Assembly: GCA_963704535.1 (NCBI GenBank)
Contig: OY969916.1
Location: 4,588,001 to 4,652,000, forward strand
DNA from: G963704535 sp963704535
Lineage (GTDB): Bacteria; Chloroflexota; Chloroflexia; Chloroflexales; Roseiflexaceae
Direction of reading: 5' to 3'
DNA length: 64,000 nt
Every line of letters begins with the position of its first letter. Position 1 is the stretch's first letter. The notes below the pieces were generated by a model. The model had not been told where the DNA came from. It ran no database searches and saw only the letters and a list, made by a program, of their open reading frames with translations. This document shows positions 1 through 9,516 of this stretch, one piece after another. The position numbers and the translations under genes were made by a program.

Positions 1-1
1 G

Positions 2-178
2 GCCCGCGCGGTCGCGACCGGCATCATGGATGCGCCGCAGCTACGCAACAACCCCTTCGCGTCGGGCCGCGTGCAGACGCGCTACGTCGAGGGCGCTTGC
101 GTCGCGGTCGACGGTGACGGCCGGCCGATCGGGGAGGCCGAACGACTTGAAGCGCTCATGAAGGAGCACAACGCATGA
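2..178 (+). CDS. C-terminal end of a mutase-like enzyme (partial)
   Basis: Only the last 58 codons are in the window; the frame is open from base 2 to the TGA at 176-178. The tail (ATGIMDAPQLRNNPFASG, then GACVAVDGDGRPI) resembles the C-terminus of methylaspartate (glutamate) mutase epsilon-type subunits, where the chain ends in a similar segment about a product or start-over site. This is family resemblance over a short piece only. The stop overlaps the ATG of the next gene (ATGA), so the two are translationally coupled and probably act in one pathway with the opine-type dehydrogenase and the AsnB-like enzyme downstream. Confidence 0.4.
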   Translation, partial: ARAVATGIMDAPQLRNNPFASGRVQTRYVEGACVAVDGDGRPIGEAERLEALMKEHNA

Positions 179-1283
179 ACACCACAACGCGCTACACGGT
201 GATTGGCGCTGGCCATGGCGGCAAAGCGATGGCCGCCCACCTGGCGCTCATGGGCTTTCGTGTCTGCCTGTACAACCGCACCCCTGACCACGTCGCGGCG
301 ATCAAGGCGCGCGGCGGGATCGAGCTGGAGAGCTACGAGGGCGGACCGCATGGTTTCGGCGAACTGGCGCTGGTGACCTCGGATATGCAGGAGGCGCTGG
401 CGGACGCCGACGCGATCATGGTGGTCGTGCCATCGTCGGCGCACGCCGAGATCGCCACGCTAGCCGCGCCGCATCTGCGCGATGGCCAGATTGTCGTGCT
501 GCACCCAGGCCGCACCTGCGGAGCATTGTCGTTTGCCAAGGCACTCGAAGACCGTAGGTGTCTGGCGGATGTGGTCGTGGCCGAGGCCGAGACCTTTATC
601 TATGCCAGCCGCTCGGAGGGGCCGGCTCAGTCGCGCATCTTCCGCATCAAAGAGGCCGTACCGCTGGCAGCACTGCCGGCCACGCACACGACGCGCGTGC
701 TTGAGCTCCTTCGACCGGCCTACCCCCAGTACATCGACGGTGTGAACGTCCTGCACACTGGCTTGAACAACATGGGCGCGATCTTTCACCCGGCACTGGC
801 GCTGCTCAACGCCGGAAGGATCGAGTTCGACCCATGGCGACTTCCAGTTTTACATCGACGGTGTGACTCCGGCGGTGGCTCGCGTGCTGGAGGTGCTGGA
901 TCGCGAACGTGTCACAGTGGCCGCCGCGCTAGGCATCCGCGCGCGCACAGCCATAGAGTGGCTGAAGATGGCCTACAATGCCCACGGCACGGACCTCAAC
1001 GACGCGATCCACAATCAGCCCGGTTACTACGGCATCAAGGCGCCCAGCACGGTGAATCATCGTTACATCTTTGAGGACGTGCCCATGAGCCTGGTCCCAA
1101 TCGCCGCGCTCGGGCGGTGTTATGGTGTGTCGGTACGTGGTATGGACAGCATCATCCAGATGGCGTGCATCATCCACAAGACCGACTTCTGGCGTCGTGG
1201 ACGCACGCCGGAGAGGTTGGGGCTCGCTGAATCTGAGCGTGAGTGAGTTGACGTACTACGTAGAAAAGGGCATGCGCGACTGA
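175..1283 (+). pseudogene. NAD/NADP octopine/nopaline-type (opine) dehydrogenase, two frameshifts
   Basis: The N-terminus reads YTVIGAGHGGKAMAAHLALMG, a Rossmann GxGxxG start typical of the opine dehydrogenase family, which joins an amino acid and an oxo acid reductively or works on related imines. The first frame carries residues 1 to about 219 and then loses homology after GRIEFD. Homology resumes one frame over at GDFQFYIDGVTPAVARVL (from 836), consistent with one extra C in the CCC at 831-833. A second slip near 1218-1232 moves the tail to a third frame, LNLSVSELTYYVEKGMRD, which ends at the TGA 1281-1283. Joined, the pieces give a normal full-length enzyme of about 369 residues. It starts on the ATG that overlaps the stop of the upstream gene. 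Either a recent pseudogene or two sequencing indels. Confidence 0.75.
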
Positions 1284-1369
1284 GGCGTGATGTGTGATAT
1301 GTATCCGTCACCGTGGCTCACGCATCATATGAGCCTGTATCAAACTGAGCTGACTGAGGAGATGTTCCC

Positions 1370-2875
1370 ATGTGCGGTATTGCTGGATCATATCCGACTG
1401 CCTCCCCAGAGCATGTACGACGCATGGTCGCGCGCCTGCGCCATCGTGGCCCGGACGGCGCCGCAACGGTAGACACCCCTGCTGGGAACCTGGGCCATAC
1501 CCGGCTAGCAATCCTGGACATCGCCGGTGGGCAACAGCCGCTCGGTGATGGACGCTCCTGGATCAGTTTTAATGGTGAGATCTATAATCATCAGGACCTG
1601 TGTCGTCGCCACCTGGGCGACCAACTGTTGCGCACCCGAACGGATACCGAGGTCATCCTGCACCTCTACACCCTGCTTGGCTCTCAATGCGTAGGGCTGC
1701 TCGACGGCATGTTCGCGTTCGCGATTCTGAGTGAGGGCGAGCTGTTCCTGGCACGTGACCCGCTCGGCATTAAGCCACTGTATATTGGGACCCGCGGCGC
1801 CACGCTGTACTTCGCCTCCGAGATCAAGGCGCTCGCGCAGCTCACCGACGACATCCACGAGTTCCCGCCTGGATGCTGGTGGCATTCGGTGCATGGCCAA
1901 ACACGTTACTACTCGGTCGGCGCCAGCCAGCCAGTAGAGGATATCATTGCGACCGAAGAACAGGCATACGCGGCAATCCAAGCGGTGCTGCGCGCGGCAG
2001 TCCACAAGCGACTGATGGCAGACGTGCCTGTCGGCATCAGTCTGAGTGGAGGGCTGGACAGTAGTATCGTGGCCTTGCTGGCGCGCGAATCGGTGGAGCG
2101 GCTGGACTCATTTGCCGTCGGCATGGCCGGGAGCACGGACCTGGCAGCAGCACGAAAAGTGGCAAGGTTTTTAGGAACGCACCACCATGAGTTCATCTAC
2201 ACCGAACAGGATATCCACGATGCCCTACCGGAAGTGATCTATCACCTGGAGTCGTGCGACCCAGCACTGGTACGGAGTGCCATCCCAAACTACTTCTTGG
2301 CACGGCTCGCGTCCGACTATGTGAAGGTCTTTTTGACGGGTGAGGGTGCGGATGAGCTGTACGCTGGGTATGGGTACCTGAGCGCACTAGATGAGCCATC
2401 TGCCCTCCAAGCCGAGCTCGTGGCGATCACCGGCGCGCTGCACAACACCAACCTCCAGCGGGCCGACCGTATGTCGATGGCCTATGGCCTGGAGGCGCGT
2501 GTCCCATTTCTGGATGTCAAATCAGTCGCGCTGGGGCTTGCGCTGCCGGCGAAGTGGAAGGGACACGGGCAGGGAAAGCCAGAGAAGGCGCTGCTACGGC
2601 GGGCCTTCGCAGATCGCCTGCCGGCGGAGATCGCCACCCGGCCCAAGCAAAAATATGCCGCCGGTGCGGGCTCTCTAGGCATCGGCGCCCAACTCGCCAA
2701 TGCGACGATCTCCGACACCGTATTCGTGGGTGAGCGTGAGCGACTCCATACCCAATGGAACTACCGCCTGTTGAACAAGGAAGCGCTCTACTACTACGGC
2801 ATCTTGCGGCAGCACTATCGTGATGAATGGATTTTGCCTGAGATAGGGCAGAGCCGCAGCCTTGCCTCGGCATGA
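1370..2875 (+). CDS. Asparagine synthase (glutamine-hydrolysing) family protein
   Basis: 501 residues. The ATG follows a good ribosome site (GAGGAGATG) and leaves Cys2 as the N-terminal nucleophile (MCGIAGSY) of a class II glutamine amidotransferase domain; RHRGPDG follows at residues 25-30. The C-terminal synthetase domain shows the pyrophosphate-binding loop SLSGGLDSS near residue 225. The reaction is ATP-dependent amidation using glutamine ammonia. The protein is at the short end for the family (about 500 to 640). Its position after an opine-type dehydrogenase and next to another amidotransferase suggests amidation of a small-molecule intermediate rather than, or besides, housekeeping asparagine synthesis; that role is inference. 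Confidence 0.85.
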   Translation: MCGIAGSYPTASPEHVRRMVARLRHRGPDGAATVDTPAGNLGHTRLAILDIAGGQQPLGDGRSWISFNGEIYNHQDLCRRHLGDQLLRTRTDTEVILHLYTLLGSQCVGLLDGMFAFAILSEGELFLARDPLGIKPLYIGTRGATLYFASEIKALAQLTDDIHEFPPGCWWHSVHGQTRYYSVGASQPVEDIIATEEQAYAAIQAVLRAAVHKRLMADVPVGISLSGGLDSSIVALLARESVERLDSFAVGMAGSTDLAAARKVARFLGTHHHEFIYTEQDIHDALPEVIYHLESCDPALVRSAIPNYFLARLASDYVKVFLTGEGADELYAGYGYLSALDEPSALQAELVAITGALHNTNLQRADRMSMAYGLEARVPFLDVKSVALGLALPAKWKGHGQGKPEKALLRRAFADRLPAEIATRPKQKYAAGAGSLGIGAQLANATISDTVFVGERERLHTQWNYRLLNKEALYYYGILRQHYRDEWILPEIGQSRSLASA

Positions 2876-3089
2876 GTTCCCATAACGACCGAGACGAACA
2901 ATGGAACATCCCCGAGATGTAGCGGCAGAGGCGCACGTGAGAGCATGGTTTCGTAGCAAAGACTGGATTCGGAGCGGCTGTATCATTGGAGAAGTAGGGC
3001 GGCTATTCGGGGTGGTACATCTGGATGTGTTCCCATGCGGGTCGTCCAATAGACCCGGTCTCCGTCGTAGGGGCTTTTGGTCCCCTTCA
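2876..3089. other. Intergenic, possible short coupled remnant
   Basis: The stop of the AsnB-like gene overlaps an ATG (2872) that opens a 16-codon frame ending at 2922, which could be the stub of a lost downstream gene. No protein family is recognisable in the rest of the stretch up to the IS701 element. Confidence 0.3.
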
Positions 3090-3093
3090 CTAA

Positions 3094-4632
3094 TATTACA
3101 ACGCGGAGTCCAAGAAGGGCTCCGGTAACTTGACCATAATAGCGCGCATGGTATCCTATCCTCAAACCGATTTCACCTAGATTGAGGAAGGAAACCATGC
3201 TTCGCACCATTGTAGCACCGACCTGCCCGGCCCCGGAGTGCAACTTGACCGTGATCGATGTCCAAGCTTTGCTACCTGCCTTGGAGAACTATCTTGAGCA
3301 GTTCAGCTCCACCTTTGTTCGTTCCGACCAGCTCCTCCAGGCTCATCGTTACCTCCAGGGCTTGCTCGATACCCTTCCACGCAAATCGTGCGAACCGATC
3401 GCACTCGCCTTGGGCGTCTCGGTTCGCGCCTTGCAAGCCTTTATCGCTGAGAGCACCTGGTCGTGTATTCCCGTTCTCGCTCAGCACGAGCGCCTCGTCG
3501 CTCGCTCGCTTGGCGATGCCGTCGATGGCGTCTTCCTCATCGATGAATCTGGTATGCCCAAACAAGGTCACCACTCCGCCGGTGTTGGTCGTCAGTATTG
3601 TGGTGCGCTCGGCAAAGTCTGTTCGTGCCAGATGGGCGTCTTCGTTGGGTATGCCTCAGCCAAGGGCTATACTCTCGTCGGTGGTCAGTTGTTCGTTCCC
3701 CAGCACTGGTTTGGCGAGCAGATGGCACAGATGCGTCAGGAGGTCGGTTTGCCTGCCTCTCTGACCTTCCTAACCAAACCGCAGATTGCGGTCAACTTGC
3801 TCCAAGCTATCGCCGACCGTGGCCTGTTGCTGGGACGCTGGGTTGCTGCTGATGCGCTCTACGGCAACTCAATCGCCTTTCGTGATGCGGTGGCCGCTTT
3901 GGACAAGTGGTACTTTACCGAAGTCTCCTCGGATCAGCTGATTTGGCGCCGCACACCTGCCCTCCTCGTTCCACCTTGGTCGGGCAAAGGACGCAAACCA
4001 ACCAAGCAACGACTGAAAACACGGTCGAATGCGGCCTATCGTGTCGATGAACTGTTGTGGCGGCTGCCCAAAACGGCTTGGACACGCACCATAATCAAGG
4101 AAGGCAGCAAGGGACCGATCGTGTGTGATCTTGCTTTTGTGCGCGTGAATGAAGCGCGTGATGGTCTGCCTGGCCCGCGGCAGTGGCTGATTATTCGACG
4201 CAACCTGGACGATCCGACGGTTGTAAAATACTACCTGAGCAACGCGCCTGAGACGATCGAGACGACGCAGTTGGCGCGGATGTGCGGAATGCGCTGGCCA
4301 ATCGAACTGACGTTTGAAGTCGGCAAGGACGAACTGGGCATGGACCAGTACGAAACACGCTCGTGGCTGGGTTGGCATCATCATATAGTATTGGTGATGC
4401 TGGCGCATCATTTTCTGGTGTGGGTAGGACAGCAATTGCAGGAAAAGGCACCGGCGTTGACGCTGTGCCAGGTGCGCTTGCTGATCACGAGCATCATCGT
4501 CAAGCCAATCGTGGATGCTGCTCGTGCTTTGGTGCTGGTGGTCTACTATCAACGTCGCAACCACGCTGCCTACCTCTCCCATCGCAAACGCAAGCTCGCC
4601 CAATTAGCTGCTTTCAACTCCGCGTTGTAATA
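3094..4632 (+). mobile_element. Complete IS701-family insertion sequence
   Basis: The element is 1,539 bp. It has perfect 16-bp terminal inverted repeats, TATTACAACGCGGAGT at 3094-3109 and its reverse complement at 4617-4632. It is flanked by a CTAA direct repeat at 3090-3093 and 4633-4636, which fits the YTAR 4-bp target duplication of IS701 elements. The single transposase gene ends inside the right repeat. Intact ends, intact duplication and an intact frame indicate a recent insertion between the AsnB-like gene and the amidotransferase-like gene. Confidence 0.93.
3197..4630 (+). CDS. IS701-family DDE transposase
   Basis: 478 residues from ATG 3197, which sits behind GAGGAAGGA; a TTG at 3182 in the same frame is less likely. 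The protein contains the segment GVFLIDESGMPKQGHHSAGV (first catalytic Asp region), a central RWVAADALYGNS segment (second Asp) and a C-terminal WPIELTFEVGKDELGMD segment with the Glu, the layout of IS701-type DDE transposases. It catalyses cut-and-paste transposition of the host element. Its TAA stop at 4628-4630 lies within the right terminal repeat. Confidence 0.9.
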   Translation: MLRTIVAPTCPAPECNLTVIDVQALLPALENYLEQFSSTFVRSDQLLQAHRYLQGLLDTLPRKSCEPIALALGVSVRALQAFIAESTWSCIPVLAQHERLVARSLGDAVDGVFLIDESGMPKQGHHSAGVGRQYCGALGKVCSCQMGVFVGYASAKGYTLVGGQLFVPQHWFGEQMAQMRQEVGLPASLTFLTKPQIAVNLLQAIADRGLLLGRWVAADALYGNSIAFRDAVAALDKWYFTEVSSDQLIWRRTPALLVPPWSGKGRKPTKQRLKTRSNAAYRVDELLWRLPKTAWTRTIIKEGSKGPIVCDLAFVRVNEARDGLPGPRQWLIIRRNLDDPTVVKYYLSNAPETIETTQLARMCGMRWPIELTFEVGKDELGMDQYETRSWLGWHHHIVLVMLAHHFLVWVGQQLQEKAPALTLCQVRLLITSIIVKPIVDAARALVLVVYYQRRNHAAYLSHRKRKLAQLAAFNSAL

Positions 4633-4687
4633 CTAATGTGATAGAATGATGTCCCGATGATCTCCCGCTAAACAGAGTGAGGTACAC

Positions 4688-5476
4688 ATGATGAGCCGTG
4701 TGCGGATCGGTATCATCGGCGATTACAAACCCGATTTTCATCCTCATCAAGCCACGGATGCCGCCATTCACCACGCCGCTGATCAACTCCAACTGCCCGT
4801 AACGATCGAGTGGCTGCCAACCCAGCTCCTTGCACACGAGCCGGACACTCAACTCCGCCGATTTGATGGGCTGTGGTGTGCGCCGGGCAGCCCCTATCAG
4901 AGCATGAACGGCGCTCTCCAGGGGATTCGGTTCGCGCGCGAACAAGGATGGCCATTCATCGGCACCTGTGGCGGCTTTCAGCATGTGGTGCTGGAGTATG
5001 CTCACAATGTGTTGGGATTTACAGATGCTGCCCATGCCGAATCCGACCCGGACGCATCAACACTGTTTGTCTCAGCGCTCGCCTGCTCACTCGTCGGTAA
5101 GGCAATGCGCGTCCACGTGGAGCCGTCCTCGCGGGTGTTTCGGATGTATGGGCGTGCGATGGTGCAGGAACAGTATTACTGCCGGTTTGGCCTCAATCCG
5201 GACTATCAAGCAACCATCCATGAGGGTGGGTTGCGGGTGGTGGGTATCGATGACAACCACGAGGCGCGCATTGTGGAGCTACCTGATCACCCCTTTTTTG
5301 TGGCAACACTGTTTGTGCCACCACTCACCTCAACACCCGAGCAGCCGCATCCATTGATTCTGGCCTATCTGCAAGCGGCGGTAGACTCCCTCACTGCACG
5401 TCACAAATCAGTAAAAGGCGTCTCAGAGGTCTCTGAACGAGGTCAGCAAAACCCGTCCTATCAGTCATGGCCTTGA
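4688..5476 (+). CDS. CTP-synthase-like class I glutamine amidotransferase protein
   Basis: 262 residues. The fold is that of a class I glutamine amidotransferase: RIGIIGDYKPDF at the start, LWCAPGSPY (oxyanion strand), and the nucleophile elbow GTCGGFQH with Cys at about residue 94. It resembles the stand-alone proteins related to the CTP synthase C-terminus. The His-x-Glu pair expected after FVAT is not present (the segment reads FFVATLFVPPL), so ordinary glutaminase activity is doubtful. The gene begins 52 bp after the IS701 duplication and was probably next to the AsnB-like gene before the insertion. Substrate unknown. Confidence 0.7.
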   Translation: MMSRVRIGIIGDYKPDFHPHQATDAAIHHAADQLQLPVTIEWLPTQLLAHEPDTQLRRFDGLWCAPGSPYQSMNGALQGIRFAREQGWPFIGTCGGFQHVVLEYAHNVLGFTDAAHAESDPDASTLFVSALACSLVGKAMRVHVEPSSRVFRMYGRAMVQEQYYCRFGLNPDYQATIHEGGLRVVGIDDNHEARIVELPDHPFFVATLFVPPLTSTPEQPHPLILAYLQAAVDSLTARHKSVKGVSEVSERGQQNPSYQSWP

Positions 5477-5674
5477 CTTCTACGTTGTTTGGCTCTGTCG
5501 CCGGTCTTGCCGGAGATCGTGGTGCAGTACACGGTCAGTTCATTCATGGGTCTGCTGATGTGGTGTGTTGACCACGAGACGCCCGACACACCAGAGCAGA
5601 TCGATGCGATCTTTCAGCAGTTGACGCTGCCGGGGGTGCTGGCTGGATTAGGGGAGTCAGCAGGGCAGATCTGA
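5477..5674 (+). pseudogene. Remnant of a TetR-family regulator (C-terminal part)
   Basis: The frame ending at 5674 encodes about 60 residues (QYTVSSFMGLLMWCVDHETP, then PEQIDAIFQQLTLPGVLAGLG). This is the pattern of the last helices of TetR ligand-binding domains. No helix-turn-helix or upstream part of such a gene is present, because the amidotransferase-like gene ends 13 bases before. It is a truncated, non-functional leftover. Confidence 0.6.
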
Positions 5675-5771
5675 ATTGGCAGTCCTTGGCAGTCATTTTC
5701 CTCGACATGGCACCAGACTCTGGAATATGGTACAGGCAGAATCCATGTCCTGAACTACCCAGAGGAATGCC

Positions 5772-6788
5772 ATGACAAGCTTCTACACCTATACCGCCCC
5801 GGTCTCCGCCCGCGATGCGCACGGTCAGGTTGCGGCGATCTATGCCCAGCTCAAGCGCGACCTTGGTTCGGTCGCTGATCCGGTGGCGTTGCACGCACCG
5901 CTGCCTGACCTGCTGGGCGGGGCCTGGGCGATGTTGCGCGAGACGCTGCTGGCCGGGCAGGTCGCGCGCGGGCACAAGGAGGCGGTCGCGGCCACCGTCT
6001 CAGCTCGCAACCGCTGCCCGTGGTGTATCGACATTCACGGCATGATGCTGGAGGCCGCCGGCCACGGCCAGGCGCGCGCCGCGATTGCCGGCGCCCAGGT
6101 CGAGACCATCACCGATCCGGCGCTGCGCGCGATCGTCACCTGGGCTGAGAGGCCACTGCTCGGCCCGCCGCCCGCCGCTCCTGCCGCAGCAGCCGAGTTG
6201 ATCGGAACCGCCGTCACCTTTCACTACCTCAACCGCATGGTGAACGTGTTGCTGGTTGAGAGCTTTCTGCCACAGGCGCGCTGGGTCCGTGGGACGCTTA
6301 CGGCCGCGCTGCCCTGGCTGCTGCGCCCATTGGCCCGCCGTGTGTACACGCCTGGCGCCTCCCTCCAGTGGTCCCCCGTAGCCGATCTGCCCGATGATTT
6401 GAGCTGGGCAAGCGGGTCGCCGACCATCGCCCGCGCCTTCGCCGGTTTCGCGGCGGTGGTGGAGCAGCACAGCCACCGCGCCGTGCCTGCCGCAGCCCAG
6501 GCGATCGTCAGGGAGTACCTGGCGACGTGGGAAGGCGCGGCGCCACCACTTAGCCGCGGCTGGGTCGAGCAGGTGGTGGCCGGGCTCAGCGAGGCCGACG
6601 CAGCAGCCGCGCGCCTGGGGCTGCTCGCCGCGGTGGCTTCGTATCAGATCGACGAGGAGGTGGTAGTCGCCTACCGTCGGCATACGCCCGACGACGTGTC
6701 CCTGCTCGCGGCACTGGCCTGGGCCAGCTTCGCAGCCGCACGGCGCCTTGCCGCGACGACATCTGTTGCCGCCCCGCACGATACTTAG
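5772..6788 (+). CDS. AhpD-like / carboxymuconolactone decarboxylase family protein
   Basis: 338 residues, ATG behind GAGGAATGCC. The region around residues 76-90 (SARNRCPWCIDIHGMMLEAAG) carries the CxxC...H redox motif of AhpD-type alkylhydroperoxidases, so a peroxidatic or disulfide-relay role in the cytoplasm is likely. The protein is about twice the length of a single AhpD domain; the second half (residues 180-320) is helical and alanine-rich and may be a degenerate second copy without the cysteines. The next gene is a separate SRPBCC protein; no operon partner fixes the substrate. Confidence 0.75.
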   Translation: MTSFYTYTAPVSARDAHGQVAAIYAQLKRDLGSVADPVALHAPLPDLLGGAWAMLRETLLAGQVARGHKEAVAATVSARNRCPWCIDIHGMMLEAAGHGQARAAIAGAQVETITDPALRAIVTWAERPLLGPPPAAPAAAAELIGTAVTFHYLNRMVNVLLVESFLPQARWVRGTLTAALPWLLRPLARRVYTPGASLQWSPVADLPDDLSWASGSPTIARAFAGFAAVVEQHSHRAVPAAAQAIVREYLATWEGAAPPLSRGWVEQVVAGLSEADAAAARLGLLAAVASYQIDEEVVVAYRRHTPDDVSLLAALAWASFAAARRLAATTSVAAPHDT

Positions 6789-6891
6789 CTGAACTCGTGA
6801 AGGCAGAATGCGGTCGGGGCCACCTCACTCCGCGTGTGAGGCACGTTCGCCATGCGTCGTAAAACCATAACTATTACCGAAGGAACAACCC

Positions 6892-7422
6892 GTGCATACA
6901 AAACTGAACGGTCAAATCACGATCAACGCCCCAGCGGAGAAAGTCTGGCGCGTCTTGGCACATGAGTTTGGCAGTATTGGTCGCTGGGCCAGCACGATCC
7001 CTCAATCAGAGGCCGTGACCGATCGTCCGGCTCCCGGCGACGCACAGGTCTGTGGACGGGTCTGCTCAACCACCGTCCCAGGCTTCAGTGCGGTGCGAGA
7101 ACAATTCCTGTACTACGATGAGCAGGGTATGCGCTTTGGATACGAAGCGACTGATGGACGGCCAGCGTTTATCATGTGCGCCCAGAATAACTGGGTCGTC
7201 CGCGCACTTGACCCTCAGACATCGGTGGTGGAAGTACGGGCTGAACTCGACCTGCCGTGGTTCCCCGGCGTGTTCCTGGCGCCGCTGTTGAAGCTCTTCA
7301 TGGGCCGCACTTCGGCACAGCTCTTCGAGGAGCTGAAATACTATGTCGAACGCGATCAGCCACATCCGCGCAAGCTCAAAGCGCAGCAAAAAGCATTGCA
7401 GAAGGCAAGCGACAGCCTTTAG
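6892..7422 (+). CDS. SRPBCC family (polyketide cyclase/START-like) protein
   Basis: 176 residues. The start is GTG at 6892 behind AAGGAAC. The opening LNGQITINAPAEKVWRVLAH is the classic first strand and helix of the SRPBCC hydrophobic-pocket fold. Such proteins bind lipids, polyketides or aromatic ligands. The C-terminal 25 residues are basic and look like a tail outside the fold. Function beyond ligand binding cannot be told from the sequence. Confidence 0.7.
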   Translation: MHTKLNGQITINAPAEKVWRVLAHEFGSIGRWASTIPQSEAVTDRPAPGDAQVCGRVCSTTVPGFSAVREQFLYYDEQGMRFGYEATDGRPAFIMCAQNNWVVRALDPQTSVVEVRAELDLPWFPGVFLAPLLKLFMGRTSAQLFEELKYYVERDQPHPRKLKAQQKALQKASDSL

Positions 7423-7433
7423 ACGCAATCGTG

Positions 7434-7600
7434 GCCACGACCAGCCGAAGAGACCATGTACCTCCTGCAACCGCTGCCTGATCCACGTGCTGGCCGACCC
7501 GTTCGGCTGCTACGATGTCTCGCGCTACGACAGCGACCACGAGCGGATGACCCGCGAAGTGATGTCAGTGTTTGAGCCGAGCGGGAGGCGCCCGTCGTGC
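7434..7600 (+). pseudogene. C-terminal remnant of an NADH:flavin oxidoreductase-like gene
   Basis: One frame reads CTSCNRCLIHVLADPFGCYD and continues to REVMSVFEP. The CxxCNRC pattern followed by a GCYD segment resembles the C-terminus of some old-yellow-enzyme-family proteins. Nothing upstream fits, since the SRPBCC gene occupies it. From 7601 to 7860 no gene is recognisable. Called on a short segment, so tentative. Confidence 0.35.
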
Positions 7601-7860
7601 CACACGACGGCCAGGAGACAATCGTGCTCCAGCCCGTTCTGTCCGAGGAGGCGTGGCAGCATGCGGAGCTGATGGTCAGATCATAGCGCCCACAACTGAC
7701 CGGAGTTGATGCTGCGTCCATCTGTGCTCGGTTCATCTTGGAGCAGCAGAGCGTCGTAACTCTGCTGCTCGTCGCACATAGGCGAGAATCAGTAGAACGA
7801 GGCTGGGGTTGCCGCACTCCGCGTGCGCGGACAGCGTGCATCGAGGCACTCCGCGCATTC

Positions 7861-9516
7861 TCACCTGAACGGCTGGAGTTCCCAGAGATCGTAGGTTTCC
7901 GAAAGCGGGTAGATCGGGTAGCGCGCCGCCAGTTGCTCATTGAACTGGATGGCGTAGACGGAGTTCTCGGGCAGATACAGCGCGGCGCGTTCAGCCCAAT
8001 CAGCGCCCGCCTCCGGCTCGGTCTGGTCGAGCTGCACGTCCAGGCGCCGCTGCTCGACGAACTGGAGGTAGCGGATCGGCTGGCACATCTCCCAGCGGCA
8101 CAGGATCACCGCACCTGGGGCCACCTCGGCCAGGACGCCGGCGGCAAAACGGCGCGGCCCATCGTCAGCGGAGCGATCCAGCCGCTCGAAGCGGTGCTGG
8201 CCGAGCATCAGCGGCAGCGCCAGCAACCCAAGCAACACGGTTGCCGGCAGGATGAGAGCGACCGGCGTGCGCCACGCGCGTGGGAGCCACGTACCCCTGG
8301 CGGCCAGCAGCCGCTGGGTCCGTTCGGCCAGCCAGCCGGCGCCGACGCCGGCCCAGACGCTCCAGATCACGTAGGCCGGCAGGTAGTAGACGTGTGCCTT
8401 GGGAACATCGGACGCCACGTTGATGCCGAAAAGAGCCGCGCCCAGGAATACCAGCCCGCTGAAGCGCCCAGCGATAGGGTTTCGCAGCAGCAGCACCACG
8501 CCGCCTAGTGCGCCGAACAGAAAGCCACTGCGCCAGACCTCCTGGTACAAGGTCTCGACAAAGCGCAGCGTCAGCGCAAACAGGTGCTCCCAGCCGTGCG
8601 TAAACACCTTGCCGCGGAAGCCGGCGCCGAAGGCCAGATTCAGCACATCGGACCAGCTTGCGGGGTTGCCCCAGTAGTAGCGGTAGGGTAGTCCCTGGCT
8701 GCGGTAGTAGTCGAACGGGCGGAACAGCGCGAACTGCGCCGCCAGGTACAGCCAGGGCAGCAGGCCCAGCGCGCCCCACAGCAGGCAGCGCCCCAGGACA
8801 TCCCAGCGTGGCCCCGCAGACAGCAGCGGGCGCGCTACGATCCCCAGTGCGGGCGCCACGACCCCGTCCGCACGCAACGCAGGGCGGAGCAGCGGGAGCG
8901 CCACCGCCAGCAGCAGCGCCGGCCCGACGATCGGCACAAAACTGCCGTGATGCGTGGTGGCGACGCCAGACAGCAGTGCAGCGCCGTAGAGCCAGCGCGG
9001 CGCCTCGGGCCGTTCCCACCAGCGCACCAGGCACCACCAGACCAGCAGGATCAGCAGTGCCTGGAACGTGTACACCTCGGCGATCACGGAGAGCGACCAG
9101 AACTCCGAGGACACCGCCAGCGTCGCCGCCGCCAGCAGGCCCGCCAGCGCTTGCCCGCTCAGCCGGCGAGCGACGAGGTACGCCAGCATCACCGCTAGTG
9201 CGCTCCACAGCGCCGTCATCAGCGTCACGCGCCGGGCGACATCGCCAAACGGCAGCAGCCGCGCGGCCAGCGCGTTCAGTATGGTGAAGAGCGGGTAGCC
9301 GGTCGCGTGCGGCACGCCGAGGAGGGCTGCGGTGTACTGGTGCTCGGCCTGGTCGCCGGTCAGCACCGTCGGTGCGCCGGTGCGTGCGTACAGCGCCAGC
9401 GCCAGCCCGAAAACGGCGGCCGGCAGCAGGATCGTGACCGCGCGACGGCAAGCGGAACTCGGGGAACGCTCATCCTCCAAATAAGCCTCCGCAGCGCTTG
9501 TCATCACAGACTCCAC
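7861..9516 (-). CDS. DUF2723-type polytopic membrane protein (glycosyltransferase-like)
   Basis: 551 residues with about ten predicted membrane helices. An early acidic loop (TGDQAEHQYTAALLGVPHAT, residues about 53-72) and the following GYPLF motif fit DUF2723/PMT-like GT-C glycosyltransferases, which move sugars from polyprenyl-phosphate donors on the outer face of the membrane. A C-terminal soluble domain (from about residue 450) includes DGPRRFAAGVLAEVAPGAVI, as in this family. It overlaps the end of the radical SAM gene by 13 bp and is the last gene of a five-gene minus-strand cluster with a GT2 enzyme, which could supply the lipid-linked sugar. The acceptor is unknown. Confidence 0.75.
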   Translation of the reverse strand: MESVMTSAAEAYLEDERSPSSACRRAVTILLPAAVFGLALALYARTGAPTVLTGDQAEHQYTAALLGVPHATGYPLFTILNALAARLLPFGDVARRVTLMTALWSALAVMLAYLVARRLSGQALAGLLAAATLAVSSEFWSLSVIAEVYTFQALLILLVWWCLVRWWERPEAPRWLYGAALLSGVATTHHGSFVPIVGPALLLAVALPLLRPALRADGVVAPALGIVARPLLSAGPRWDVLGRCLLWGALGLLPWLYLAAQFALFRPFDYYRSQGLPYRYYWGNPASWSDVLNLAFGAGFRGKVFTHGWEHLFALTLRFVETLYQEVWRSGFLFGALGGVVLLLRNPIAGRFSGLVFLGAALFGINVASDVPKAHVYYLPAYVIWSVWAGVGAGWLAERTQRLLAARGTWLPRAWRTPVALILPATVLLGLLALPLMLGQHRFERLDRSADDGPRRFAAGVLAEVAPGAVILCRWEMCQPIRYLQFVEQRRLDVQLDQTEPEAGADWAERAALYLPENSVYAIQFNEQLAARYPIYPLSETYDLWELQPFR

